The notes below the pieces were generated by a model that did no database searches, was not told the origin of the DNA, and saw only the letters and a program-made list of their open reading frames with translations. Shown here piece by piece: positions 45,650-55,282 of a DNA stretch of 64,000 nt. Within the stretch, counting starts at the first letter, position 1; every line of letters begins with the position of its first letter. The stretch comes from Nothophaeocryptopus gaeumannii. Lineage: Eukaryota > Ascomycota > Dothideomycetes > Mycosphaerellales > Mycosphaerellaceae. A program made the position numbers and the translations under genes. Where the stretch lies: assembly GCA_031771865.1 (NCBI GenBank), contig JASISA010000025.1, forward strand, positions 3,038,001-3,102,000. The letters run 5' to 3'.

Positions 45650-46032
45650 TCAGGTCTTTTCGACCTCATCCATAGCCTTTTCGAGCTGTTCTTCTGTGAA
45701 TCGATGCTTCAGCTTGCGAGCAGCAATTGTAGTCTCGCCGTTATGTGCGCGAAGAGTGGCAGTCCGGTCAATGTGTACCTGCTCAGATAAGTATGACCTG
45801 ATCGAGAAGTACAGGTGCTCGAAGATCAACGCACCACCGGGATGTCGAACTCGTATAGCTTTTTCCATCTGCTGTTCTCGGGCGCTAGGATGTTTACCTC
45901 GTTATAGTCGAAGTGTCTCCTGTCCCAGACGCGGCTCATCACGCCTTTCACGTCCACGCAGAGCGAGCAGTGGTCGTGGGTGAAAAGCGTAAGGCGGAGG
46001 CTGTGCTGTAGAAGATGCGTGGTTGCCCGCAT
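45650..46032 (-). CDS. Glutaredoxin-like protein (DUF836 family)
   Basis: Small thioredoxin-fold protein similar to yeast YDR286C; a redox role is inferred from the fold and motif. Exons 46032-45835 and 45778-45650 give 108 aa. The 56-nt intron (GTGCGT donor, GAGCAG acceptor) joins FDIPV to VHIDR, the conserved cis-Pro/strand region. The N-terminus LRLTLFTHDHCSLC carries the CxxC site, here CSLC, right after strand 1. The C-terminus is TEEQLEKAMDEVEK, the final helix. A few residues before LTLFTH (TTHLLQHS) may be a short mitochondrial signal, although this is weak. Everything is standard for the family. Confidence 0.85.
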
Positions 46033-46305
46033 ATTGATCTACTGCGCTCAGCTCGGTCCAGAATCTGCGCGCGCATCTCACTGTATTTGTGAGTGTCTTC
46101 GCGTCAAGCGCGTCTTGAACTTCACATGCCGCACGGTCCAGGTGGAGAGGAGTGAAATGAGATCGGCGCCAAGACCATTGCTTCTATGAGCTTCTGGACA
46201 TTCACGTTCCTTTCCTGCGAACAGCTCTCGCCTGCGGTATCTACTCTCCTTGTGTCAAAATACTCGCTAAGAGTCTAGGGCTAGTCGCACCGATTGAGAG
46301 CAGAC

Positions 46306-47399
46306 ATGGCGCAGAAATGTGTGCACAAGGGCTGTGGGAAGGTCTTCACCGATCCCGAGGAAGAATGCCTTTACCATCCTGGGTTGGTAGCACACCTTAA
46401 TGAACTTCGGCTGAACTTTTACTGATGACATTGATCTGCTAGTCCTCCTGAGTTTCACGAAGGCCAGAAGGGTAGGTCTGCCATCACTTGAAGCAATTGT
46501 GCAGTGTCAAGGAGCTGACAAGGTTGGAAGGATGGAAGTGCTGCAAGCCACGAGTTCTCACCTTCGATGAGTTCATGACCATTCCGCCATGCACGACTGG
46601 AAAGCACACTACCACCGTTAACGATACGCCGACCGTCGAAGAATCAAAGCAATTAAAGGAAGAGCTTGAGGCGAAGATAAAAGCCGCAGCGCCAGAAGCG
46701 AAGAAGGACGATAATTCCCTGCCTCCGCCAGTCGCTCGTGCTCCTCTCGCCGCACAACCTTCACGAGCATCACCGAGTCCTGCGCCGCCTGAGGAGGAAG
46801 ACGACGACACAAGCATCCCGGTGCCAGATGGTGCAAGCTGCAAACGGAATGCATGCAAGTCAACGTACAAGGCAGGTCAGAACCGAGATGAGGAGGAGTG
46901 CGTCCATCATCCAGGGCAGGCATTATTCCATGAGGGCAGCAAAGGCTGGACATGTTGCAAGAGGCGTGTGCTGGAATTTGACGAATTTATGAAGATTCAG
47001 GGCTGCAGAACCAAGTCACGGCATTTGTTCGTGGGCAAGAAGAAAGATCCCGAAGCCGAGGAGCAGTTGAAAGAGGTGCGGAATGACTTCTATCAGACAG
47101 CAGCTAATGTGATAGCTAGTCTGTATTTGAAGAAGATCGTGCAAGATCGGTCGAAGGTGGCTTTCACCGAAGACGGCAAGTCGGTGGAGCTGGATCTGCA
47201 TACTAGTGACAAGAAGCGGTACACAACCAAGATGGAGCTGTTCGGCCCGATCAAGCCTACAGAGAGCAAGTTCAAGATCATGGGCACAAAATTGGAGCTC
47301 ACTTTGGCGAAGGCAGATGGACAAGGCTGGCCGGTACTTCGCGCGGACGATCCTCACACCGGCGAGATTATTCAAGCTGGAAGAGCTGGACGGGTATGA
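46306..47399 (+). CDS. CHORD and CS domain co-chaperone (CHP1/RAR1-like)
   Basis: CHORD proteins bind Hsp90 and Sgt1-type partners and zinc. Three exons (46306-46382, 46443-46471, 46531-47399) give 324 aa; exon 2 is only 29 nt and all junctions keep frame. CHORD1 is spread over the three exons: MAQKCVHKGCGKVF, CLYHPG, PPEFHEGQKG, WKCCKPRVLTFDEFMTIPPC. A charged Pro/Ala linker follows. CHORD2 is seen at CKRNACKSTYK, ECVHHPGQALFHEGSKGW, TCCKRRVLEFDEFMKIQGC. A CS (p23-like) domain occupies the C-terminal third (ANVIASLYLKKI, VELDLHTSDKKRYTTKMELFGPI, KIMGTKLELTLAKADGQGWPVL). The last residues after EIIQAGRAGR are short; a GTATGA site there could be an alternative intron leading to another tail. 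The donor GTTGGT of intron 1 is weak. Confidence 0.92.
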
Positions 47400-47935
47400 T
47401 GAGGCGGAGACTGAAGATGTAGATGAGCCCACGAATAGATGGAGATGATGAAGATATGGCATTAGCGACGGCGTTGTACAAGGCGTGTTTGCTGCACTAC
47501 ATGTGCACCACGCGGAGGCGTGGCAAAATGGATAGCATGGTCAGGCGTCGCACACGAGGTTTTTATTTCAAGAGGGTATCAGAGCCGTTGCGGTTGTTTG
47601 GAACACCTCAAACCGCAGGGAAGAAGCAAATCATCATGTCTCGGACCCTTCACTTAAGGTTAGTAGAAGCTTGAACTCCACTGCTGACCTCTTTGAGCTT
47701 TCCTGCTTCCTCGCTTCACTCTTCACGGTCGAGACTGCCGCAGCCTGGACCTCAGCGAAGAGTGGTCCACGCTCTCGGTATGCGGTACTTAGCTACCAGT
47801 ACCTTCCACAAGCCGAATAAATCTTGGATTCTATTCACACAACTCCGCCCATCACAGGAGCTCAACTGCACATCACGCGTATAGCTGGCTACTTCGCTTG
47901 ACAGCAAAAGATCACACATACACGACCTCCGAAAA
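47400..47935. other. Intergenic between CHORD gene and small Cys-rich ORF
   Basis: These 536 bp show only short open frames. I see no gene. Confidence 0.5.
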
Positions 47936-48466
47936 ATGTGTTTCTACGATACGATCCGATACATCTGCGGAGGCGAGCAGCTGGTCCTGATTGGCGAATG
48001 CAATCTGCCGGATCACTGCGTGCCGCACGTTCGAGGAACATACCACTCGATCTACGTCTGCGATCTATGTGGCGCGGCGTGGGAGGCCAGCGCTCTCACG
48101 ACCAAGGCTTACAAAGACATCACGACCCCGTTGCTGGAGGGCAATCAAGCTGGCTACTTCGACTGCACCAGCATACCCGGATCTGCGCCTGCCTCGACAT
48201 CTTCCGAGGACCCTCCGCTCTCGCCTTGTGAGGAGGAGCCGCAGTCGCCCTTACAGGAAGTCACACGCGGAGTATATAATATGGAGATCACGATGCCTAT
48301 GTTGGAGAAACTACCTTCGTCACCTGCTCAGAGGACCGCCCTCTCGGGTAAACGTGTCAATTCACATACTTGCAGCCAATCGCAGCATCAGATCCCACTA
48401 TTGCGGCAACGGCATACTACACCGACATGTCATCAGATTGCACATCGACGGAGGCACAGTTGGTGA
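47936..48466 (+). CDS. Small Cys-containing protein, unknown function
   Basis: Unrecognised. The unspliced frame gives 176 aa. The N-terminal 60 residues have paired cysteines: MCFYDTIRYICGG, GECNLPDHC, YVCDLCGAAWE. This MC-x(8)-C-G opening is found on many small uncharacterised fungal proteins, perhaps zinc binding. The remainder is Pro/Ser/Glu-rich. An alternative structure uses a GTAAAC donor at 48348 with an acceptor at 48385, extending the gene to 48540 with the acidic tail ERRDSPTEDDTSDGS. That intron would be only 38 nt, short for this window, so I keep the unspliced model with low certainty about the 3' end. No signal peptide is present. Confidence 0.45.
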   Translation: MCFYDTIRYICGGEQLVLIGECNLPDHCVPHVRGTYHSIYVCDLCGAAWEASALTTKAYKDITTPLLEGNQAGYFDCTSIPGSAPASTSSEDPPLSPCEEEPQSPLQEVTRGVYNMEITMPMLEKLPSSPAQRTALSGKRVNSHTCSQSQHQIPLLRQRHTTPTCHQIAHRRRHSW

Positions 48467-48567
48467 CGGTGCAGGTCGAACATGATGTTCTCGAGCGGAG
48501 AGACTCCCCTACCGAGGACGATACCAGCGACGGCTCTTAGGAAGCAACCTGTCCAGGCACACCGCCA

Positions 48568-49023
48568 ATGGAAGCGATTGTGGCGTGGGTATTACTCGAC
48601 ACCAACGTCGCCCCATGGAAAGATCACATCAGCCGAACGGAACATGAAAACTCAGCCAACATCCTCTCCGATCGCCCATCCACAGAAGCAAAAGCAAAAT
48701 CCGAGATTGAGATCGAGATCAATACCGACCAAAGCCTCAAGTCCACTATTTCATTCAAAAGAACCATTATCTCGCTCCTGGCATCTTTCATCGAGACACA
48801 CGAACTCCAAAGCGAATTCCTGGAGGTGATGCACTTGCGGGATTCACTGGGACAGCGTCCTGGCTCAGCAGTGTACAACGCTTTTGGGCGGGGAAGTCTG
48901 ACAGGAGAAGTGATGAGGAGAATCATGTGGTTTTGTGTAGAAAATGGGCTGGCTGATGCTCTGATGATGGAGATGCTTTCGAGAGGCCACCTCATTGCCT
49001 TTGCAGAGCGAGATTGGTACTGA
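48568..49023 (+). CDS. Hypothetical 151-aa protein
   Basis: Unrecognised. A single frame encodes 151 aa with no signal peptide, no clear TM segment and no known motif. It begins MEAIVAWVLLDTNVAPWKDH and has predicted helices in the second half (FKRTIISLLASFIETHELQ, TGEVMRRIMWFCVENGLAD, DALMMEMLSRGHLIAFAE). The helical, amphipathic C-terminal half gives it a gene-like look. Lying 28 nt after the alternative stop of the preceding ORF, it may be its own gene or a 3' exon of that gene through an unseen intron. Expression data are needed to decide. Confidence 0.35.
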   Translation: MEAIVAWVLLDTNVAPWKDHISRTEHENSANILSDRPSTEAKAKSEIEIEINTDQSLKSTISFKRTIISLLASFIETHELQSEFLEVMHLRDSLGQRPGSAVYNAFGRGSLTGEVMRRIMWFCVENGLADALMMEMLSRGHLIAFAERDWY

Positions 49024-49183
49024 AATGGGCAGTAGATCGATGGGAGATCTCATCTGATGGAATCGGATGAGGAATGCAGATGACCGTCAGATCGCATAAT
49101 GGTGTCTCGTATAAAATTTGCAGATAGTTAGCAAGCAACCGGTCAAGCAACCACTCCATTCCTATCCACATGAGCATGTGAAA

Positions 49184-49477
49184 ATGTGCATAACCATAAC
49201 CTTCACCCACCGCTGCGGTCACCTCACCACTCACCTCGGTCACGTTTGCCCTTGCTCACCTCTCTGCTCGACATACTTCTCATATCCCTTCTTGCTAGTT
49301 GATAGGATGTGTTCGGGTTGCTACGTTGATTGGAGGACTGTGGGAAGAAGGGAGATAGGTAGAAGGGAGGCAAGTCCGAAGGGAGCAAACGTTGGTGAGA
49401 GGGCGAGGGTTATTGATCGGTATGGGGTTGATTTTTCAGGGTCAGGGGAGGATGGATGGAATTCGTCAAAGTCATGA
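49184..49477 (+). CDS. Small Cys/His-rich ORF, unknown function
   Basis: Tentative. The frame gives 97 aa from an ATG at 49184 (an in-frame ATG at 49118 adds 22 residues). It opens MCITITFTHRCGH and continues HVCPCSPLCS and RMCSGCYVDW, seven Cys in the first 50 residues. The opening matches the style of the ORF at 47936 (MC, about 8 residues, CG). The C-terminal half is Gly/Arg/Ser-rich. It may bind zinc. The lack of homology I can name and the small size keep confidence low. Confidence 0.38.
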   Translation: MCITITFTHRCGHLTTHLGHVCPCSPLCSTYFSYPFLLVDRMCSGCYVDWRTVGRREIGRREASPKGANVGERARVIDRYGVDFSGSGEDGWNSSKS

Positions 49478-49971
49478 AGAGATTTGAGAATAGCATTTCC
49501 GAATGAGTCGTTGTGGTACAATTTCTGTGCTGCACAACCAGATTCCATTCTTGTATGTCTCTACAACAGATCATGGCACCAGATGGACCTTCGACGCTTG
49601 GCGTGTCTCGTAGAGGAGGCTGCATTGAGTGATCTAGCCTTCCAATATCCGCCGTCTCCATGCGTTGCAGATTTGCTCCTTGCAGTGGGCGCTCGTACAT
49701 CGCATCATGCGCGAATCGGCAATCCTGACAGACCTCCTTTCGCCGATACCTTTCCAGGCTTGTGGTATCCTCGTGAGATCGCGAAAGGTGATAGATGTCT
49801 GGTACCAAGCTTTGATATGCCATGAATTCGTCTGCCGATGCATCGCTTCATGTTCAGACCCGGGCGCTGATTTTTTCGAAGTTTCTCGCGCGATCTGACC
49901 GGCGCCATGCTAGAGAGAGATGCGCGTGGCTTCGATGTATCTTAGACTTCTCAAGTCTAATGAGGATCCTC

Positions 49972-50643
49972 TTAGCTAAGTTTCTGCAAGTACCCTTGCT
50001 GAATCAACCTCTCTACATCTCCCTGCCTGACATAGAACTGACTATTCTTCGTCAAAGTGATACTGCCATACTCAGTCTGAACCTCGCCAGCATCCTTGAG
50101 TACTCTGACATCAATAAAGATATCTCTCGGTGGTTCCAGACTCCCGGTGAGGTCGATATCGGTCCATTGGCCTTTGTACGCAGCCAGAAGGTCTGAATAC
50201 TGATGAACATACTGTTCCTCCTCAGCACTCAAACTGCTCGTAGCTCCATTCGCACGTCCCGAAGATGCCGCTTGCGCAGAAGCACTCGCCAGATCCGCCA
50301 CGTCGACGCCTTCCCAGCACATTTGCTCCAGTTTGTCTGTTCGTGTTTTGTGGTACGCCATCAGACATCGCTTGTTCCAGCGTATGGAGAGATGATTCAC
50401 CATGAGCGCGCATGCCAGTGAGTGGTCGTCGGCCGGGTTGAAAGACGATTTGATCTGGGTCCCATCGCTTCCTTGTGTGCTTCCGCTGTTGTACGGGGCC
50501 AGGAGCGTGTTGGAGTCGCGTTCGAGATCGCGGACTTCTTTTGTCACCGCGCGGATAATAGTTGTCTCATATGGAGGCAGATGTGGCAAAGCTTGTATTC
50601 TCTTTGCCTGGATGACCAGCTTGTTGCCCTGCTCACCGTACAT
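49972..50643 (-). CDS. PSF1: GINS complex subunit Psf1
   Basis: Psf1 is one of four subunits of GINS, part of the CMG helicase in DNA replication. A single exon encodes 223 aa, close to the usual length. The N-terminus MYGEQGNKLVIQAKRIQ is the hallmark start of fungal Psf1. A helical A domain follows (YETTIIRAVTKEVRDLE; ALMVNHLSIRWNKRCLMAYHKTRTDKLEQMCWEG). A short disordered insert (residues about 125-145, Ala/Ser/Gly-rich) precedes SAEEEQYVHQYSDLLAAYKGQW and the C-terminal beta-rich B domain (EPPRDIFIDVRVLKDAGEV, YGSITLTKNSQFYVRQGDVERLIQQGYL). The gene is divergent from the DNA polymerase gene. Confidence 0.94.
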   Translation of the reverse strand: MYGEQGNKLVIQAKRIQALPHLPPYETTIIRAVTKEVRDLERDSNTLLAPYNSGSTQGSDGTQIKSSFNPADDHSLACALMVNHLSIRWNKRCLMAYHKTRTDKLEQMCWEGVDVADLASASAQAASSGRANGATSSLSAEEEQYVHQYSDLLAAYKGQWTDIDLTGSLEPPRDIFIDVRVLKDAGEVQTEYGSITLTKNSQFYVRQGDVERLIQQGYLQKLS

Positions 50644-50937
50644 ATCTGTCAGTGCATCGTGTCTTTGAAGTCTCTCGAGGCGCGTGAAGTCGGCGCGTCA
50701 AATTGCAGGCGCTGAGTCAGCAAAGGCCTTGCTGCCTGCCGACGTCCCGCTTCTCACTTCCTTTCACCTCTCACCTTGGATCCCTTGCTCGACAACATCA
50801 CATCATATGTCATCAAGCTTGCAGTCAGGCATGTGGAACGGACATTGCTTCGGAGTCGCGTTCAGGCGCTCTGTACTTCTGCGACACTAACGAGAGCTTT
50901 CGAATTGGATAGCGGTATCATTGGAATATTGGTGACA
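50644..50937. promoter_or_regulatory. Shared divergent upstream region of PSF1 and POL4
   Basis: These 294 bp separate the PSF1 start from the chosen POL4 start, so both promoters must lie here. The POL4 frame is open from 50776, but the extra residues have no similarity. The inverted arrangement of two DNA-metabolism genes could allow co-regulation (inference). No MCB-type ACGCGT box is visible. Confidence 0.45.
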
Positions 50938-53133
50938 ATGGGCTCTACCATGGACGATTACCTTCGTAAGAAGAAGCAGGTCTTCGATGTATTTGACCAC
51001 TTGGACGACAGCGATGAAGAGCCAGATCCTGGGCGAAAAGCCTCTCAGAACATGTTGAGGCGCTCTTCCAGCATCAAGGCGAAGGTTCCGCGGCAAGCAC
51101 CACCCCTACCACCGCCGCCGTCTACTTCAGACCCAAGGCCACTCGCTCGCTCAGTCTCGGATGTTTTCCCCAGAAAGCAGACCGATCTCACAGTCGTGGA
51201 GGTCGATGCAGTCCCATCGTCCACCGATCCGCGCAATGAGATTCGAAGAAAAGCAGCGCTACCCAGCGGTCTGCGCAAGACGGTTAGCGACATTTCAGCA
51301 CCTGCCGTGCCTACCTCGGGTAGCAAAGCCTTGGGTAAGAGAAAACGGGAAGACTCTTTCAAGAGAGTGTCCGAGCATCTGCAAGTGTTTCGAGGCCTCA
51401 ATTTCTATTTCTTTCCGAACAACGACAAGAATCCTGCACGCAAGAGGAGGATCGAGAAGGCTCGCGAGTATGGAGCAATTTGGTCGACGGAATGGTCTAA
51501 CGACGTCACTCATGTTGTTCTTGACAAGAACATGGGTTTTGGCGCACTGCCAAAATGGATCAAATTGGACAAGCTGCCAGACAGCGTGATTGTGGTGCCA
51601 GAATCTTGGCCCGCAGAATGCCTGACTTATGGTATCCTCGTCGACACTAACCAGCCTCGGTTCGCGGTGAAGGGCTTCAAACCTCCCGCGATTCCAGCTT
51701 GTACGAGTGCTTCCACCGACTCCAACAAATCCCTGCAGCTGAAGCCCGTGCCTGGCAAGTCAGCAGCCACGAGAACAACTGAGACGCCTCCACGCGAGGA
51801 CCAGCAGGTCGTGCTATCTTCTACAAAGGACGGCTTACAACAGACGAGCGATGGGTCAGAAGGTGGGACTGAGGGCCCAGATCGAGTTCCAGACAGCTTC
51901 GTCGCATCCGACATCAGTAGTAGCAAGGAGCTTGATGACGCAATCGAAAAAGCCAAGGCTTTTCAAGGAGTTCTACTCGAGGACGAAGATCCTGTCAGTC
52001 GCCCGAGCAGCTCGGATGGACCAGAGTCTGGAAGAGACGAAGGGCAGAGCACCGGTCTGAAGCTTCTAAACAAGCGAAAGAACAAGCTCAAGCGAGCTCA
52101 GGACAAGTGGCAGTGTATGCAAACGAACACCGGTGGCCAAGCTGGCAATCCAAACATCGCAACGATTGAAATCCTTCAGCAGATGGCCGACTACTATGGT
52201 CAAATAGGAGACGAGTGGCGTATTCGAGCTTACCGGAAGGCCATCGCCACACTGCGGCAACAGACTACCAAGATCTGTACCAAAGAGGAAGCCGGCGCAT
52301 TGCCGAACGTTGGCCCGCGACTTGCCGAAAAGATAGAGGAAATTGCATATACTTCTCGACTGAGGCGTCTAGACAACGCGAAAGCCGAGCCGACAGATCA
52401 AGCCCTTCAGACGTTCATGAAGGTATACGGCGCTGGTATCAAGCAAGCCACAGATTGGGTCAATCAAGGCTATCAAACATTAGATGAGTTGTTGGATAAG
52501 GCAGAACTCACCGAGAACCAACGTATTGGTATTGATCACTTCGAGGATTTCAACAGCAGGATCCCACGTGCTGAGGTCGAGAAGCATGGCAACTTCATTC
52601 GGCGCACGCTCCGAAAGATCGATCCGGCCTTCGAGGTCATTGTCGGAGGATCCTACCGGCGAGGATCGAAAGACTCAGGCGACATCGACTGCATCGTCAC
52701 AAGGCCAGACACCGGTGCAGAGCACATTCGAAATGCCGTCTTGAGACAGCTCGTTCCTCAGTTGATGAAGCAAGGCTTCCTCGTCGCGAGTCTTGCAATG
52801 ACCTCTCGAGACGACGGAAGCAAATGGCATGGAGCATCTTGTCTACCTGGCTCGACAACTTGGCGTCGCTTGGATCTGCTTCTCGTGCCGTCGGACGAAC
52901 TTGGTGCTGCTCTGATCTACTTTACGGGCAACGATATCTTCAACCGGTCCTTGCGTCTGCTCGCCAGCACGAAGGGAATGCGATTGAATCAGCGCGGTTT
53001 GTATAAAGACGTGATGCGTGGGAAGGGAAGGGTCAAGTTAACTGAAGGAACGCTCGTCGAAGGACAAGATGAGAAGAAGATCTTCGAGGCTTTGGGTGTT
53101 CCTTGGAGACCTCCAGAGCACAGGATATGCTGA
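50938..53133 (+). CDS. POL4: DNA polymerase family X (Pol IV/Pol lambda-like)
   Basis: Gap-filling polymerase of non-homologous end joining and base excision repair. A single exon encodes 731 aa. The N-terminal basic region has LRKKKQVFDVFD. A BRCT domain lies at about residues 145-250 (FRGLNFYFFPNNDKNPARK, KAREYGAIWSTEWSNDVTHV, LDKLPDSVIVVPESWPAECL). A 150-residue Ser/Asp-rich linker follows, then the 8-kDa/fingers region (NIATIEILQQMADYYGQIG, WRIRAYRKAIATLRQ, GPRLAEKIEEI) and the palm. Catalytic aspartates are D582 and D584 in GDIDC and D646 in RRLDLLLVP. GGSYRRGSKDSGDID is the nucleotidyltransferase GS motif. The C-terminus LGVPWRPPEHRIC is typical. A start at 50950, four codons downstream, is equally possible. 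Confidence 0.93.
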   Translation: MGSTMDDYLRKKKQVFDVFDHLDDSDEEPDPGRKASQNMLRRSSSIKAKVPRQAPPLPPPPSTSDPRPLARSVSDVFPRKQTDLTVVEVDAVPSSTDPRNEIRRKAALPSGLRKTVSDISAPAVPTSGSKALGKRKREDSFKRVSEHLQVFRGLNFYFFPNNDKNPARKRRIEKAREYGAIWSTEWSNDVTHVVLDKNMGFGALPKWIKLDKLPDSVIVVPESWPAECLTYGILVDTNQPRFAVKGFKPPAIPACTSASTDSNKSLQLKPVPGKSAATRTTETPPREDQQVVLSSTKDGLQQTSDGSEGGTEGPDRVPDSFVASDISSSKELDDAIEKAKAFQGVLLEDEDPVSRPSSSDGPESGRDEGQSTGLKLLNKRKNKLKRAQDKWQCMQTNTGGQAGNPNIATIEILQQMADYYGQIGDEWRIRAYRKAIATLRQQTTKICTKEEAGALPNVGPRLAEKIEEIAYTSRLRRLDNAKAEPTDQALQTFMKVYGAGIKQATDWVNQGYQTLDELLDKAELTENQRIGIDHFEDFNSRIPRAEVEKHGNFIRRTLRKIDPAFEVIVGGSYRRGSKDSGDIDCIVTRPDTGAEHIRNAVLRQLVPQLMKQGFLVASLAMTSRDDGSKWHGASCLPGSTTWRRLDLLLVPSDELGAALIYFTGNDIFNRSLRLLASTKGMRLNQRGLYKDVMRGKGRVKLTEGTLVEGQDEKKIFEALGVPWRPPEHRIC

Positions 53134-53316
53134 TGAGGGTTCCACATTTTGAAAGCTTCCACTCCGTAATTCTATTGAGTTCGTATTGGCGTCCCTGACA
53201 GGGGAAATTCTATCTAACCTTTGAGTGACAAGGCTTGTTCTCTATGTTATCATTGTTTTATCCTTGTAGCTCATTATACCGTTGTAATGGTGCGGCCCTT
53301 CTCCGGGCGCGACCCT

Positions 53317-55282
53317 CTAGCTCGATTCTCTAAGTCTGGCGAAGTCAGGAAACGCCGGCTTAACGGTATTCAGAAGAACCACTGCGATACTGTCAGCCAA
53401 AGTAACCAACCTCTGCCCCTGGGAAAAAGGAGTAGGGTACTCACCAACAAACAAACAAATCATCACCCCCGGCAAAATCCACGGACTGAACGCGAACGCT
53501 GTCACTCCCCCGGCCGAAAAATCCAACACGCTCAATAAACTCATCGCCAATCCAATCCCACTACTCACCCCTATCCTCACCCAGTGCTCTTTCCTCTTGC
53601 CTCTCGTACTCATAGCGGCTAGTACGCAACATATCATAACTACCAATCCTATGGTGAGGAAGAAATAGACGTAGGTAAGCTCGAAAACGTGGTTTGTTTC
53701 CAAGACGCCATCCCATGCGGTCCGGGATTTAGATTGGTCGGCAAAATCGACACGTGAACCGACTTCGCGATCAATTTCTGTGGCGTTTTCGGGGGATGCG
53801 AAACCGGCTATGTTGAAGATTGTTTTGTAGAGGGTTAGGTAGGACCAGAAGAGGGCGTTTGTGGCGAGGGTCGTGGATGTGGAGTTTGAGGAGGAGGTGG
53901 TGGTATTGGTGGAGGCGATGATGTTTGAGGCGTTGACGGAGTTTGGCAAGGAGTAGAATAGGAGTTCCAAGGTTTCGCCGAGGTCGGAAGATGTGAGGAG
54001 TGCGCGGGAGAGGAGGGATTGGGCTGTGTAGTTTACGGCGGTTGCGACTCGGCTGTAATTCCCGGCCTGGATTTCTTCAGACCAGGTATTGACAGAATTG
54101 ATGAAATCGTTTGATCGGACGACAGCGGCGCGCCAGGTGATGCATTGCGCTATCCCTTCGACGGCGAGGACGAGGGATACGTGCAAGGGAAAATGGAGGA
54201 AAGACCAAAATTGTTGGCGGATGGTCCCGAAATGGTCTTCCTCCATCCAGTCGAAGTAGATCATGTAGATGAAGTAGAGGATTAGGATACCGCAGAGAAT
54301 GTCAGCGATGGTGGATGCCGTCCAGCGAAGTTCCCCTTCCGAGCGAACGATTTTCTGACATTTTTCGGCGATGCCCATGACGCCTTCACCGAGGATGATG
54401 AGGGTTAGGACTGCCATTCGTTGGACGAGATGGGTGCCTTTGAAGGAGACGTTGCGCCAGATGGAAGATACCGTGACGGCGATGATGCTTTCGCAGATGG
54501 CCACCATGTACCAGATGATGTATGTGTGGTTATTGCCTTCACCATTGAGGCGAAATGTGAAGAAGAGGCCGAGGTAGACCATGGCGGCTACGAAGTATGT
54601 GCCTGCAATGAGTGTCATTGGGACTATAGTGGACTTGTAATTCCTGGTGAACCAAAGTGACTGCAAGTACTGGAACACGAGGACCAGCCTGCTGGTCATG
54701 AGTACAAGTGTGAGTCCTCTCTGTGGGGATGTCAGCTCTCTTTCCACTCGTGAAGGTACATAATGCAGGACTCACGAAATACTCCAATGCAGGCCCTTCG
54801 TGATCATAATCTGTTGTGTGATCCCCAGGATGCTTCTCGCCCGGATTGAACTTGGGTCCAACTATTGCCAGCCCGATCATCATGAGAAACTGAACAGCCT
54901 TCGCGATCCGTTCGAAGACAGAGTCAACGTAGAATCGAACATCATACAAGGCCACCTGATACCATGTGAACCAGAGAATGCAGAAGAAGCCGGTGTATTG
55001 TTTGAGTGTTTCGGCATCGTTGACATCGTGCACATTCGTAAACACTGTCAAGTTGGCGACGAAGAACAAATCGAAGAACAGCTCCAAGTACGTCGCGGCT
55101 TGGTGTCGTCGAAAGCGTGGGTTCTCTCGTAGTGATCGCTCGTCAGGTTCGTCCGACAGCTCTCGCTTGTGGTGACAGTGGTCGTCGCCGATCGTTGGAG
55201 AGGGTATGCGGGAAGCGGCGTCGTTGTCATTGACTAGTGGACTTCTGAAAAGAGGTAAATGGCTGCTGCTAGTGCTCGCCAT
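53317..55282 (-). CDS. LtrA-type (low-temperature requirement A family) membrane protein
   Basis: Polytopic membrane protein of the LtrA family; the fungal function is unknown. Exons 55282-54776 and 54720-53317 give 636 aa. The 55-nt intron (GTGAGT donor, CCACAG acceptor) joins ALEYF to RGLTLVLM. The cytoplasmic N-terminus of about 70 residues is Ser/His/Asp-rich. The family block YLELFFDLFFVANLTVFT and FCILWFTWYQVALYDVRF is clear, and about ten hydrophobic segments follow. A low-complexity Ser/Asn/Thr segment interrupts the middle (about 53880-53920). The C-terminal stretch after LPGVMICLFVG contains a possible 55-nt intron with a GTGAGT donor that would replace the last 38 residues by a shorter tail. 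The start at MASTSSS is preferred over the in-frame ATG at 55405. Confidence 0.84.

Noticed and set aside
4833..53133. Functional cluster of genome-maintenance genes (MSH5, RAD51, PSF1, POL4)
   Set aside because: They are spread over 48 kb among unrelated genes, so chance is the simpler explanation. Only the adjacent PSF1-POL4 pair is kept as a finding.
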